DNA of 35,110 bases from DATGMS01 sp035303945 (GTDB lineage Bacteria; Bacteroidota; Bacteroidia; Cytophagales; Cyclobacteriaceae), in contig DATGQZ010000022.1 of the NCBI GenBank assembly GCA_035303945.1, positions 1-35,110 on the forward strand, in the 5' to 3' direction. Both the position numbers and the translations under genes were made by a program. Below the pieces are notes generated by a model. It worked only from the letters and a program-made list of their open reading frames with translations. It was not told the DNA's origin and did no database searches. Shown piece by piece: positions 1 to 8,282 of this stretch. Positions within the stretch are counted from its first letter, which is position 1. The number at the start of each line of letters is the position of its first letter.

Positions 1-203
1 AAACCGACAATGTCCGCTTTATGGTATCTGATCAACGCCGCCACGTTATCTTTCCGGTAATCCCAGCCGTTGATGCTGTCAATGGTGTTTTTATAGCGGA
101 TATTATACGACATCACCCTTAATGATGCTAGGTTTTGGGCATACAGTCCCCCATACAACAAAATGAACGACAAGATTGTTAAAGCAAGGCGAAAACGTTT
201 CAT
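1..203 (-). CDS. EEP-family secreted phosphodiesterase/nuclease, N-terminal part (cut by window edge)
   Basis: Only the first 67 codons are present; the gene runs off the left edge. The ATG at 203 opens a hydrophobic signal peptide of about 22 residues ending in LYAQ. It is followed by LRVMSYNIRY, a WDYRKDNVAALIRYHKADIVG-like stretch and the start of strand 2. This is the N-terminal signature of the endonuclease/exonuclease/phosphatase (EEP, DNase I-like) family; the metal-binding Asn of SYN is visible. The protein resembles the complete EEP enzyme at 28266-29108 (SYNLR, RKENVKALIQYHEFDIIG). It is the last visible gene of the SusC/SusD operon, 20 bases after a small ORF, so it is probably the exported enzyme acting on the imported substrate. 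EEP members hydrolyse phosphodiester bonds in nucleic acids, inositol phosphates or sphingomyelin; the substrate here is unknown. Confidence 0.85.
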   Translation of the reverse strand, partial: MKRFRLALTILSFILLYGGLYAQNLASLRVMSYNIRYKNTIDSINGWDYRKDNVAALIRYHKADIVG

Positions 204-223
204 GAAATAATAGTTATTTTGAG

Positions 224-337
224 CTATTGAAATTTTGGGAAATCTATGTTTTCTAAGTCAAATAGAGAAATATCGTCAGGTAAATCTTCCGACGTACCTG
301 ATTCGCCACGACCTTGCTGTTGAGGAAAACCATCCAT
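224..337 (-). CDS. Small acidic ORF (37 aa) inside the SusCD operon
   Basis: An ATG at 337 opens a 37-codon frame ending TAG at 224. It is preceded by an in-frame stop, so it is not a simple extension of the upstream lipoprotein. The product is hydrophilic and acidic: it starts MDGFPQQQGRGE and ends LENIDFPKFQ. There is no signal peptide, membrane segment or recognisable domain. It sits 31 bases after the FN3-like lipoprotein and 20 bases before the EEP gene, on the same strand, which fits an operon member. It could instead be untranslated spacer or a decayed tail of the lipoprotein gene in another frame. I do not recognise a function. Confidence 0.4.
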   Translation of the reverse strand: MDGFPQQQGRGESGTSEDLPDDISLFDLENIDFPKFQ

Positions 338-368
338 GTTAATTCCAATTAACTAAACAAGGTGTACA

Positions 369-767
369 TCATAGTTCTATTGTTTTTCCCAAGGAATAGC
401 GGAGATTTGATATATGGGGCTCTGTAGTATCTACCTCTCCCAACACCTTGACTGTAAATCGGTACGTTTTTAACGGATCATATCCAGAATATAGAAAGCT
501 TTCCGGGGCATTGTCCAATACAAACGTTCCACCACTTTGTCCATCAATAGCCACCCGGATCTGAACAGAAACTGGCTGGATGACATCTGAGGAGATGGAA
601 CTGGGAAGATCCCATGTAAGCTGCACCGCTGAGCCTTGAACAATATACTGCAGGTTTTCAACGGGAGCTAATGCCTCGCCAGGCTTTGAATCAATAATAT
701 CATCTGACACACATGAAGATAGCACCAGACAAAGTGCTGCGACGAGAAGTTTTATATTGTTAACCAT
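369..767 (-). CDS. Small lipoprotein with fibronectin type III-like domain
   Basis: The 132-residue protein begins with a signal peptide and a lipobox (LVLSSC, Cys at about 19), so it should be a lipid-anchored surface or periplasmic protein. The rest reads as one FN3-like beta sandwich. It opens with APVENLQYIVQGSAVQLTW, a typical FN3 A/B-strand pattern with its Trp, and continues to a YDPLKTYRFTVKVLGE segment matching the F/G region. Small FN3-type lipoproteins directly after susD are common in Bacteroidota uptake operons and are thought to help bind substrate at the surface. It lies 16 bases after susD. No catalytic residues are recognised. The assignment rests on fold pattern and context, not on a named family. 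Confidence 0.75.
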   Translation of the reverse strand: MVNNIKLLVAALCLVLSSCVSDDIIDSKPGEALAPVENLQYIVQGSAVQLTWDLPSSISSDVIQPVSVQIRVAIDGQSGGTFVLDNAPESFLYSGYDPLKTYRFTVKVLGEVDTTEPHISNLRYSLGKTIEL

Positions 768-783
768 AATACATGCTTATTAA

Positions 784-2517
784 TTAAAACCCGATGTTTT
801 GTTTGTAGACCCCTCTGGACCAATTGATCTGAGCTTGAGGAATGGGAAGATACTCGTCTCGACCTTTTGTAAAATAAGCAACGTTCAGCCAAGATCGTCG
901 TTGACTTTCTTTCTCGAAATATTCGTTCATGACTTCAGCTGCTATTCCCCAACGCACCAAATCATAGAAACGGCGGCCTTCCATGGCAAGCTCCAGCCTA
1001 TTTTCCCACATTAAGGCTTTCCAAGCGAAGTCACGGTCCCAAGTGCAGTTAACCCCATCAATATACGGTGCCACAGTATAGTCGACAGGCCAGTTTCCAT
1101 TGGGTAGTTTCAGCATATTCATACTGTTAGCAGCCCGCTCTCTTAGCATGTTGATTAGGGGTAAGGCTTCTAGATGACGTCCGAGCTGGATTAAAATTTC
1201 TGCTTTCCAAAGCAGGATTTCCGCATACCGCACTTCTATCTGATTTTTGGAATTGAACATCCAGAACTCATCCCACAGCCCCGGACTGTCAGTTCGCACG
1301 TTTTCCTTCATCGAATGCATGTATCCATAGGTGGCAGGCTGTCTTGAGCCAGCGCTATCATACAGCACATCTTGGTATTTCCAAGGAAAGCCGGGAATAG
1401 CTACAGTATGCCCCAGTCTAGGATCCCATTGATTGGATGCAAAATACTGGTTCTTATCGGTCATCTCCGCTTCATTAAAGGTTTCAAAAAGTGGAAGACC
1501 GTTTTCATCTACCCTAAAGGCATTAACCATGTTAAAAGAAGCTTTGTGAAAATCGCAACAACTGAAAAAGGGGTTCCACCAAGGTGCTGTCAAGCCGTTG
1601 CCTTCGTTCAAATTTCCTCTAGGCGTGCCATCATTGATTGTAAACTGAAGTTCCCATAGCGATTCCGGAGACCTGTTGTCCCAAGCCAACATAAAGTTGT
1701 GGGAAAAGTCGCCGGCCAAATCAAATCTCCCGCTCTCGATAATATCATTGACCAATGGTAAAGCCTCCTCCAGTTTTGATTGGTCCACCGTGCTCACCTG
1801 ATGGCGTTCATCTTGAGGATAGGCCATCCATAGCAGGCATTTTGCCAACATCGCTTTTGCGACAAATTGATTCGCACGGCCGACTTCCTCTTGAACAGGA
1901 GGCAAATGCTCGGCCGCAAAGCGGAAATCTTCGGCAATTAATTCCCACAGTGGAATGTCGTTCTGCATCTCGTCGGGTCTATTGGAAATGTTAACAATGT
2001 CTTCAGAGGTAGCATCTTCTCTGAAATAAGGCACCCACTTGTAACGGACCTTTAATTTGTAATAGATCCAACCTCGTAGGAAACGCATCTCCGCTATCCG
2101 CGTTGTTTTGAGCGGGTATTCGGCATCTTCCAATTTCTGCAAAGCATTAATGGCTGTATTTACTCTTGACAATCCACTAAACCCACTAAACCAAACACCA
2201 TCATTATTGCCAACATTCGCATTTAGTAGTGAAAAAACTTCCATCTGATACCACGCCGGTTGATCATCAAGGCCGCCACCACCCTTATAGGCATCGTCCG
2301 AACGGATACTTGCGATCCAGGGATTTAACGTATTAAATGCATGAGCACGGGGAATAAAGGCATAAGCCGCAGTTACAAAACCATCGACATATTCTGGATT
2401 GTTCAGTTGTTCCTCGGTGATGATTCCTTTAGGCTTGACTTCCAAAATCTCCTGACAATTGGTCAAGCCCAGGATGATGAGGATAGAAGCTATGAAGAGA
2501 ATGAGTTTATTTTTCAT
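784..2517 (-). CDS. SusD/RagB-family outer-membrane nutrient-binding lipoprotein
   Basis: SusD-like proteins are surface lipoproteins that cap the SusC porin and bind its substrate. The 577-residue length fits the family. It has a signal peptide and lipobox (LGLTNC, Cys about 21). Next comes the typical N-terminus (EVKPKG, then AAYAFIPRAH), a run of TPR-like helices (FLRGWIYYKLKVRY, WELIAEDFRFAAEHLP), the SEIRYAEVLLWKAE-type helix seen here as QIEVRYAEILLWKAEILIQLG, and the LAMEGRRFYDLVRWG signature. The C-terminus DEYLPIPQAQINWS then a final IGF is characteristic. It lies 17 bases downstream of susC. The ligand cannot be read from sequence. With no glycoside hydrolase nearby, a carbohydrate ligand should not be assumed. 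Confidence 0.97.
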   Translation of the reverse strand: MKNKLILFIASILIILGLTNCQEILEVKPKGIITEEQLNNPEYVDGFVTAAYAFIPRAHAFNTLNPWIASIRSDDAYKGGGGLDDQPAWYQMEVFSLLNANVGNNDGVWFSGFSGLSRVNTAINALQKLEDAEYPLKTTRIAEMRFLRGWIYYKLKVRYKWVPYFREDATSEDIVNISNRPDEMQNDIPLWELIAEDFRFAAEHLPPVQEEVGRANQFVAKAMLAKCLLWMAYPQDERHQVSTVDQSKLEEALPLVNDIIESGRFDLAGDFSHNFMLAWDNRSPESLWELQFTINDGTPRGNLNEGNGLTAPWWNPFFSCCDFHKASFNMVNAFRVDENGLPLFETFNEAEMTDKNQYFASNQWDPRLGHTVAIPGFPWKYQDVLYDSAGSRQPATYGYMHSMKENVRTDSPGLWDEFWMFNSKNQIEVRYAEILLWKAEILIQLGRHLEALPLINMLRERAANSMNMLKLPNGNWPVDYTVAPYIDGVNCTWDRDFAWKALMWENRLELAMEGRRFYDLVRWGIAAEVMNEYFEKESQRRSWLNVAYFTKGRDEYLPIPQAQINWSRGVYKQNIGF

Positions 2518-2534
2518 GGGGTTGAGATTAATGG

Positions 2535-5500
2535 TTAAAAGGAAATATCCATGCCCACCTTGAAGATCTGAGGCATCACATAGGGGCTGGAATATTCGTT
2601 CGCTTTAGAAGGATTTTCAGGATCCACACCCGTGTATCTATCTTCGCCCCACCATTTCTTCAGATTAATGATGTTGTTAGCCGTAGCATAGATACGGAAT
2701 TGGCTGACACCCCAATCAGAAATCAATGCGGGTGGTACCGTATAACCTATCTCGATCTGCCTCAGCTTGAGGTAAGATCCTGACTCCATGAAATAGGTCG
2801 ATAATCTTCTTTCGTCATTGGGGTTGATCATTGAAAGCGCTGGAATAGTGGAGTTGGGATTAGAAGGAGACCAAGCGTCTAATAGACGGGTGGCGTGATT
2901 AAAGCCGCTTTGGGTCCAAACATTCCAGAAGTCACTATAGGTTTTCCAGTCATTCCTTACTGTATTTCCAACGATGCCCTGCCAGAACATGGAGAAATCG
3001 ATGTTTTTATACCTAGCATCAAAGTTGATCCCATACATAAAATCCGGATCACTCACACCAATCCAGGTACGATCATGCTCCCAAGTAATGCGCCCATCAT
3101 TATTTAGGTCTTTATAACGAATTCTGCCTAACCCTTTACCGGGCTGCTCGGGAGAATTATCTACTTCATCTTGACTTGTAAATAGTCCATCGGCCACAAA
3201 ACCATAAAAGGAGTTCAACGGTCGTCCAAGTATATCATCATCCAAACCATTGCCTCCATAGGTGAATTTCACCGATTCGGGCAAATCGTCTACTTTGTTT
3301 CTGAACGAGCTGATATTGCCACTGATCGTATAGGAGAAATCGCTACTGGGATTGCCCATATAGGTGAGGATCAATTCCACCCCTTTATTGGTCATGTTAG
3401 CCGCGTTGATCCATTGATAGCCACCTTCACCGATGGCGCCCAGATATGGCGGCTCGTAAAGCATCCCATCTGTAAACTTATAGAAGTAATCAACCGAACC
3501 GGTTAGTTGATTATTAAAGAAGCCGAAATCCAAACCTATATCGGTTTGTCTGGTAGCTTCCCATTTTAAATTTTGGTTGCCAATCCGCATTCTTCTATAG
3601 CCGGAGTACAGCGTTCCAGTCTCGTTACCGGCCAAGCCATAGGATGTGGAACGATAATCAGCGTCATAAAAGTTAACCAGAGCATTGGTCGGAATATTGG
3701 AGTTGCCGTTTACACCCCAGCTTGCTCGGAGCTTTAAATCTGAAATTATTGGGTGATGGGAAAGAAATCCTTCTTCACTGAGCCTCCATCCTCCAGACAC
3801 GGCCGGAAAAAAGCCAAACCTATTGTTTTCGCCAAATTTGGAAGAGCCATCATACCGGAGTGTAGCTGACAAAAGATACTTCTCATCAAAAGCATAATTA
3901 AATTTAGAAAAATAGGACAGCATGGTAAATTCGTCACCCCATCCGGCTACTTCTTGATTTCCTGTAGCGGCATTTAGAAAGGCATAGTCATAATCTTCAA
4001 ACTCAATATCTCTCCTAAATCCATTGAGGTCTTCAAACAAGTATTGAAAGGTTTCCATTCCTGCCAGAACGTCCAATTTGTGCTTTTCCAGGTTGAGTGA
4101 GTAGTTAAGCGTATTGGTCCAGGTCATGTTTAAGTCATGCCTTTGGTAGGAACGTACACCATTATTAATATCTCGTTTACCTCCCCCTTCGACCCAGGTG
4201 AAGTCTATATGCCGCAGGCTCGTGCTGGTGTAATCAAGGCCATAAGAGGTTCTAAAGTCAAAATTCTTCAGGAAGTTAAGGTTGGCGAAAATGTTGCCGA
4301 TCACTTTTGTCACGCGCTCCCCATTATCTTTTTCCATCGTAAGCATGCGCACGGGATTGTTATAATCATCCATCCCTAGGTTATAGGCAGTTCCACCCCA
4401 TCCGCCATCGGTTGTATACACCGGAATAATTGGAGGCATAGTAAGAAATGAGTGACTGTGGTTTTGATTGTTGATTTTCGCATGGCTAAGGGAGAGATTT
4501 TCACCCACAGTGAGTTTGTCATTGATCATCTTGTATTCTGAATTCAGTCGCAGCGAATACCTCCTGAAACCCGTGTGGATCTGCGTTCCTCTGTTTTCAA
4601 AAAAGTTGAGAGAGAACATGGTCTTTGACTTATCTGTTCCACTGGACAAGGCGATCTGATGGTTGTTTTGCATACCCAGCTGCGAACCTTCCTTAAACCA
4701 GTCCGTGTCAGCAGCTCTCATGGTTTGTTCATCATTCAGCCATTCACGTGGGATAACCCGATCCAATACGGCGTTCCCGTTGCCATCTCTATGCCACTCA
4801 AAGCCATAGATTTGGGTGACATTATTGGGATCATGCCCATCATTGATAGCTGCTTGCCAAAGCGCTTGCCCATATTGCTCGGTGTTCATCATCTCTTCTC
4901 TGTTCATAAAACTGGAGACCCCAAATGAACCATTATAGGTAATCTTTGTTTCCCCTGCCTTACCCTTTTTGGTCTCGATAAGAATCACCCCACTAGCCGC
5001 TCGCGATCCATATATACTTGCTGATGCTGCATCTTTAAGGACCTGAATGGAAGCAATATCGTTTGGATTGATATCCCTCAGGTTAAAATTGTTGGTGGGA
5101 AGACCATCAATAACTACAAGTGGAGGGGCTGATCGCATGGAGGTCAGACCCCGGATCTGCACATTAACGTTGCCCACGGGGCTTCCGTCGGCGGTGATGT
5201 ACATACCGGGAACCTTACCCTGCAGCGACTGCAACACATTGGAAAAATTATTCTTTCTAATATCCTCCTCCGACACTACTGCTACCGCTCCGGTTAAATC
5301 AGCCTTTCTCTGGGTCATATAACCCACTACAACCACTTCATCAAGTGAGGCCATATCTTCATTTAACACCACATCTATGACGCTTCTCTCTCCCACCTCT
5401 ACGCGTCTCGTTTCATAGCCGATAAATGAAAATACCAAGGTAGCTCCCTCAGGAACCGTCAAGGCATATTTACCATCTATGTTTGTAGCTGTACCAGTTG

Positions 5501-5768
5501 AAGTACCTTGCACAGAAACAGTAACACCTGGAATGGGCATTCCTTGCGAATCGGTTACTGTTCCACTGACCGTATGCTCCAACGCTTTTGTGATTTCATA
5601 GATTAGGGGAACCTCCTCTGGATTGATTATGGATGCGCTTAGAATCGTAGATGATACCGTCCCAATAGAAGGAGTTACGTACCCGAAACTGAAACAAAAA
5701 AGCAAAATGTAGCATCCATTCCTGGAATTCCTGCGCATCTTGCCGAGGCCAACAAGGATTTTTTTCAT
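2535..5768 (-). CDS. SusC/RagA-family TonB-linked outer-membrane transporter
   Basis: A 1077-residue TonB-dependent transporter of the SusC/RagA class that moves substrate across the outer membrane together with SusD. The N-terminus is a signal segment; ATG at 5768 is used, and Met 11 is an alternative. At about residues 68-140 is a carboxypeptidase D regulatory-like domain (VSGTVTDSQGMPIPGVTVSV, then FSFIGYETRRVEV). It is followed by the TonB-box region DEVVVVGYMTQRKADLTGAV, the plug domain with PLVVIDGLPT and VLKDAASASIYGSRAASGV, and a long beta barrel ending in an aromatic residue (DISF). No STN domain and no adjacent FecI/FecR pair is present, so anti-sigma control of this locus is not evident here. 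It is the first gene of the operon. Confidence 0.98.
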   Translation of the reverse strand: MKKILVGLGKMRRNSRNGCYILLFCFSFGYVTPSIGTVSSTILSASIINPEEVPLIYEITKALEHTVSGTVTDSQGMPIPGVTVSVQGTSTGTATNIDGKYALTVPEGATLVFSFIGYETRRVEVGERSVIDVVLNEDMASLDEVVVVGYMTQRKADLTGAVAVVSEEDIRKNNFSNVLQSLQGKVPGMYITADGSPVGNVNVQIRGLTSMRSAPPLVVIDGLPTNNFNLRDINPNDIASIQVLKDAASASIYGSRAASGVILIETKKGKAGETKITYNGSFGVSSFMNREEMMNTEQYGQALWQAAINDGHDPNNVTQIYGFEWHRDGNGNAVLDRVIPREWLNDEQTMRAADTDWFKEGSQLGMQNNHQIALSSGTDKSKTMFSLNFFENRGTQIHTGFRRYSLRLNSEYKMINDKLTVGENLSLSHAKINNQNHSHSFLTMPPIIPVYTTDGGWGGTAYNLGMDDYNNPVRMLTMEKDNGERVTKVIGNIFANLNFLKNFDFRTSYGLDYTSTSLRHIDFTWVEGGGKRDINNGVRSYQRHDLNMTWTNTLNYSLNLEKHKLDVLAGMETFQYLFEDLNGFRRDIEFEDYDYAFLNAATGNQEVAGWGDEFTMLSYFSKFNYAFDEKYLLSATLRYDGSSKFGENNRFGFFPAVSGGWRLSEEGFLSHHPIISDLKLRASWGVNGNSNIPTNALVNFYDADYRSTSYGLAGNETGTLYSGYRRMRIGNQNLKWEATRQTDIGLDFGFFNNQLTGSVDYFYKFTDGMLYEPPYLGAIGEGGYQWINAANMTNKGVELILTYMGNPSSDFSYTISGNISSFRNKVDDLPESVKFTYGGNGLDDDILGRPLNSFYGFVADGLFTSQDEVDNSPEQPGKGLGRIRYKDLNNDGRITWEHDRTWIGVSDPDFMYGINFDARYKNIDFSMFWQGIVGNTVRNDWKTYSDFWNVWTQSGFNHATRLLDAWSPSNPNSTIPALSMINPNDERRLSTYFMESGSYLKLRQIEIGYTVPPALISDWGVSQFRIYATANNIINLKKWWGEDRYTGVDPENPSKANEYSSPYVMPQIFKVGMDISF

Positions 5769-5820
5769 ATTGTTATGGGTTTATTGTTCAATCTGTCGCC
5801 ACGAAAACTGTTAGAGAGGA

Positions 5821-5857
5821 AATCCTTCTTTTGCACAAATAATAATGAAGAAGGATT
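5821..5857 (-). promoter_or_regulatory. Inverted repeat in the susC leader
   Basis: Arms AATCCTTCTT (5821-5830) and AAGAAGGATT (5848-5857) form a perfect 10-bp stem with a 17-base loop. It lies about 53-89 bases upstream of the susC start codon, so it would sit in the mRNA leader or at the promoter. It could be an RNA hairpin, an operator or an attenuator; no U-tract follows it on the minus strand. Function is inferred only from position. Confidence 0.45.
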
Positions 5858-6218
5858 GATATGCTTGAATGAAGGCTTAGATAGCTAGGGCTGTATTGAT
5901 TCATTCGCCTATCGTTGAGACCAGCAAAAGCCAAAAAATACAAAAGGTAATCAAGTAAGTAATCGACTTCTGACAAAGTTGACCTCGGCGATCTGTACAG
6001 GCGATTGTAACTAATACAGTCTATGGCAATTTGTCTGTTACTTCTATCCACTTTGACAGGCTATTTTGGGTTTATGTACTCCAAAATGCAACAAAAAATT
6101 CTTCATTGCAAAACAGTTGAAGAATTTTCATAAAAAATTATATGTTTTTCGCTGTCTTGGACGACGCCATCACTTCGACAAAGCTTTCTGGTAATGACGC
6201 AATATACGTAATAATGAA

Positions 6219-6242
6219 GGAGGCATTCCAAAGAACACCTCC
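6219..6242 (-). terminator. Terminator-like hairpin after the SMP-30 gene
   Basis: On the minus strand GGAGGTGTTC-TTTG-GAATGCCTCC forms a 10-bp stem (two G-U pairs) with a 4-base loop, 36 bases after the stop codon of the gene at 6279-7307. The tail after it is TTCATTATTA, so the U-tract is weak. Confidence 0.5.
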
Positions 6243-6278
6243 CTCCCTTTAAAAATTTCAAATGAAATTGATTATTCC

Positions 6279-7307
6279 TTACTTATTCAAGGTCAGGCGC
6301 AGCACCTCTCCATCAGCCGTGACATAAAGTTCCTTTCCGGTGCTGGACAGGGAGAGGTTAGAAACCAATTGCCCAATCTTAATCCTTCCTAGCGCCTCGC
6401 CTTCCGAAGTAAATATCCAAATCCCGCCCGGACCGGTAGCAAATACGTGACCCTTGGTATCAACTTTGAGCCCGTCGGGCATGCCGGGAGCGGTTTGAGC
6501 CGCTTCCGTGGCATCAAAAAATATCCGGCCATTTTTTACCAATCCATCGCTCTCCACATCGTAAATGTACCAGTGCACCCGACTTGGGTCCGAATTGGCA
6601 ATAATGATTTTCTTTTCATCCGGTAAAAATGCTATGCCGTTGGGGCGTGTAAGGGAATCCAATAACAAGGTAATCTCACCATTTGGTTTTAATCTATAAA
6701 CTCCTTGAAAGGGAATTTCCTTTAATGGATCGTTGACATTTTTTTCCAAGCCGTAGGGAGGATCAGTAAAATACAGATCGCCGTTGCTTTTATAAACCGC
6801 ATCATTGGGACTGTTGAATTTTTTCCCTTGGTAATTGTCCGCTAAGGTTTCGTATTTAGCTTCCGGCGCATCAAGGGGGGCATTCATCTTCGCTATTCTT
6901 CTGTCACCATGTTGTGCCAATACCAACTGTCCGTCCGGATGCAGTAGCAAGCCGTTTGATCCGACTTCCCCACCCCTTGGTGTTTCTTGGGTGTAACCAG
7001 ATGGGTGCAGGTATAGCTTTAAACCCTCAGACGCTGTCCACTGGTAGATATTGTTAGGGGGAATGTCGGAAAACAGCAGCATTTGCTTGTCTTCTATCCA
7101 AAGCGGACCCTCCGTCCAATCAAGACCCTCCGCCAATACATCCAACTGAACTCCTTTCCCTATAACTGCATCTATGCGAGGATCCAAGCGTTCAATTTCA
7201 AAGGAAATTTTCTTCCCTTCTTGGTTCTTCTCTTGCGCCGGGGACGCACATGAAACTATGGTTATGGCCATAAGGCTTAAACCACGAAAGATACCGGTGA
7301 ACTCCAT
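6279..7307 (-). CDS. SMP-30/gluconolactonase-family lipoprotein
   Basis: A 342-residue six-bladed propeller of the SMP-30/gluconolactonase/LRE family, which hydrolyses sugar lactones using one divalent metal. The N-terminus is a signal peptide with a lipobox-like TIVSC (Cys about 20), suggesting lipid anchoring. The family pattern follows: LAEGLDWTEGPLWIEDKQML (first blade with the metal-binding Glu of EGP), GSNGLLLHPDGQLVLAQHGDRR, FNSPNDAVYKSNGDLYFTDPPYG (metal-binding Asn), LTRPNGIAFLPDEKKI and a PGMPDGLKVDTKGHVFATGPGG segment (metal-binding Asp). It is the second gene of a pair, starting 18 bases after the TspO-like gene. The nearby mutarotase suggests sugar handling in the cell envelope, but the actual lactone is unknown. 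Confidence 0.92.
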   Translation of the reverse strand: MEFTGIFRGLSLMAITIVSCASPAQEKNQEGKKISFEIERLDPRIDAVIGKGVQLDVLAEGLDWTEGPLWIEDKQMLLFSDIPPNNIYQWTASEGLKLYLHPSGYTQETPRGGEVGSNGLLLHPDGQLVLAQHGDRRIAKMNAPLDAPEAKYETLADNYQGKKFNSPNDAVYKSNGDLYFTDPPYGLEKNVNDPLKEIPFQGVYRLKPNGEITLLLDSLTRPNGIAFLPDEKKIIIANSDPSRVHWYIYDVESDGLVKNGRIFFDATEAAQTAPGMPDGLKVDTKGHVFATGPGGIWIFTSEGEALGRIKIGQLVSNLSLSSTGKELYVTADGEVLRLTLNK

Positions 7308-7325
7308 TTTTACATTATTTGGTTA

Positions 7326-8102
7326 TTATGTGTTTAAAGGTGAGCTATGGCGATTTTTATAGGCGTGAAAGCTACATGCTACAAAGAGTATGAGTCCTGC
7401 TATTAAAGCGAATACGGCCAAACCCGCTTCATCATCCCAATGTCTATAAGCGATTGCCGCCAATCCCCATGTGCCGACCAAGGCTGCCTCGCGCATGTTT
7501 CTTGAAAAGATAAGCCATAAATAGATAAGGACGGATACCGTGATGATGAGGATTGCCCATGCATTTTCATTGAATAATCCCTCTAATATACTAAGCTCTT
7601 TAACTAAAACCGAAGCATTAACCACACTTGCCAAAACGATCCAACCTAAGTAAATGCATATCGGCCACCATACCAAGCAAATCACCCTTTTGGGAGCATC
7701 CCATATCTCTAGATCTAATCTAAGGACCAACTGAATCAGACAAAGCAAGAGCAGGAAAATAACCAAAACAGAGAGTCCGATTTGTTCACCGGTCCATACC
7801 ACAATCCACAATCCATTAAAAACGTTGGAAAGAGCAAACCATACTCCGGCTTGGGAAAGTGATTCTTCTTTAAATCGCTGAAAATATTCAAGCCAGTGGT
7901 TGACGAGAAAGCCTAACAACATCAAATAGATTAAACCCCAAATGCCAAAAGCATAACCAGCGGGTGTAATCAGAGTGGAATATTGCTCGCTTACTTCACC
8001 AACTGACGATTGTGAGGTAGATCCTGTAGCATATACATAATTGAAATAGAGCGCTCCTAAAAAGGTAAGGGTGTTGACCAGGAGAAGGGTAAGTTTAGGC
8101 AT
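7326..8102 (-). CDS. TspO/MBR-like multi-pass membrane protein
   Basis: The 258-residue protein is strongly hydrophobic with about eight predicted transmembrane segments spread over its length. The segment PAGYAFGIWGLIYLMLLGF matches the TspO/MBR core pattern (P-x-F-x-I-W-x-x-I-Y), and further Trp-rich segments follow (WFALSNVFNGLWIVVW, WWPICIYLGWIVLASV). True TspO proteins are about 160 residues with five helices; this longer version belongs to the tryptophan-rich sensory-like proteins often found in Bacteroidota. Ligands such as porphyrins are known for short TspO but are not shown for this form. It is likely co-transcribed with the SMP-30 gene 18 bases downstream. Confidence 0.75.
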   Translation of the reverse strand: MPKLTLLLVNTLTFLGALYFNYVYATGSTSQSSVGEVSEQYSTLITPAGYAFGIWGLIYLMLLGFLVNHWLEYFQRFKEESLSQAGVWFALSNVFNGLWIVVWTGEQIGLSVLVIFLLLLCLIQLVLRLDLEIWDAPKRVICLVWWPICIYLGWIVLASVVNASVLVKELSILEGLFNENAWAILIITVSVLIYLWLIFSRNMREAALVGTWGLAAIAYRHWDDEAGLAVFALIAGLILFVACSFHAYKNRHSSPLNT

Positions 8103-8260
8103 AAACCGAATATTTTGCGTGAATGGAACTCATAGAACCCCTATCTATTATCCACAGAACATGCCAAAACCCTTATCCCTCTTGCTCCCTTCCTAATTCT
8201 TCCATTCCCAGCAGTTATTCCCACGATAATGGCGCAACCGTAGCGGAATCCCAAAAGCAA

Positions 8261-8282
8261 GGAAGCTTTAGTTTAGCCTTCC
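8261..8282 (-). terminator. Terminator-like hairpin overlapping the galM stop
   Basis: On the minus strand GGAAG(G)CT and AGCTTCC arms pair around the mutarotase stop codon (7 bp with one bulge), followed by TTGCTTTT. The tail is only moderately U-rich, so this is a weak call. Confidence 0.35.

Larger units (their letters stand above)
5769..6278. other. 510-base intergenic region upstream of susC
   Basis: Apart from the leader hairpin near susC and the terminator-like hairpin after the upstream lactonase gene, I see nothing defined here. An 87-codon open frame on the minus strand (5788-6051) has no recognisable domain, signal or operon context and is treated as chance. I searched by eye for TANNTTTG with an upstream TTG on the minus strand and found only one-mismatch matches, so no promoter is called. 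The region is AT-rich and probably holds the susC promoter. Confidence 0.5.

Noticed and set aside
5788..6051. 87-codon open frame on the minus strand upstream of susC
   Set aside because: No domain, signal peptide or natural context; it overlaps the leader region with the hairpin and reads like chance in AT-rich DNA.
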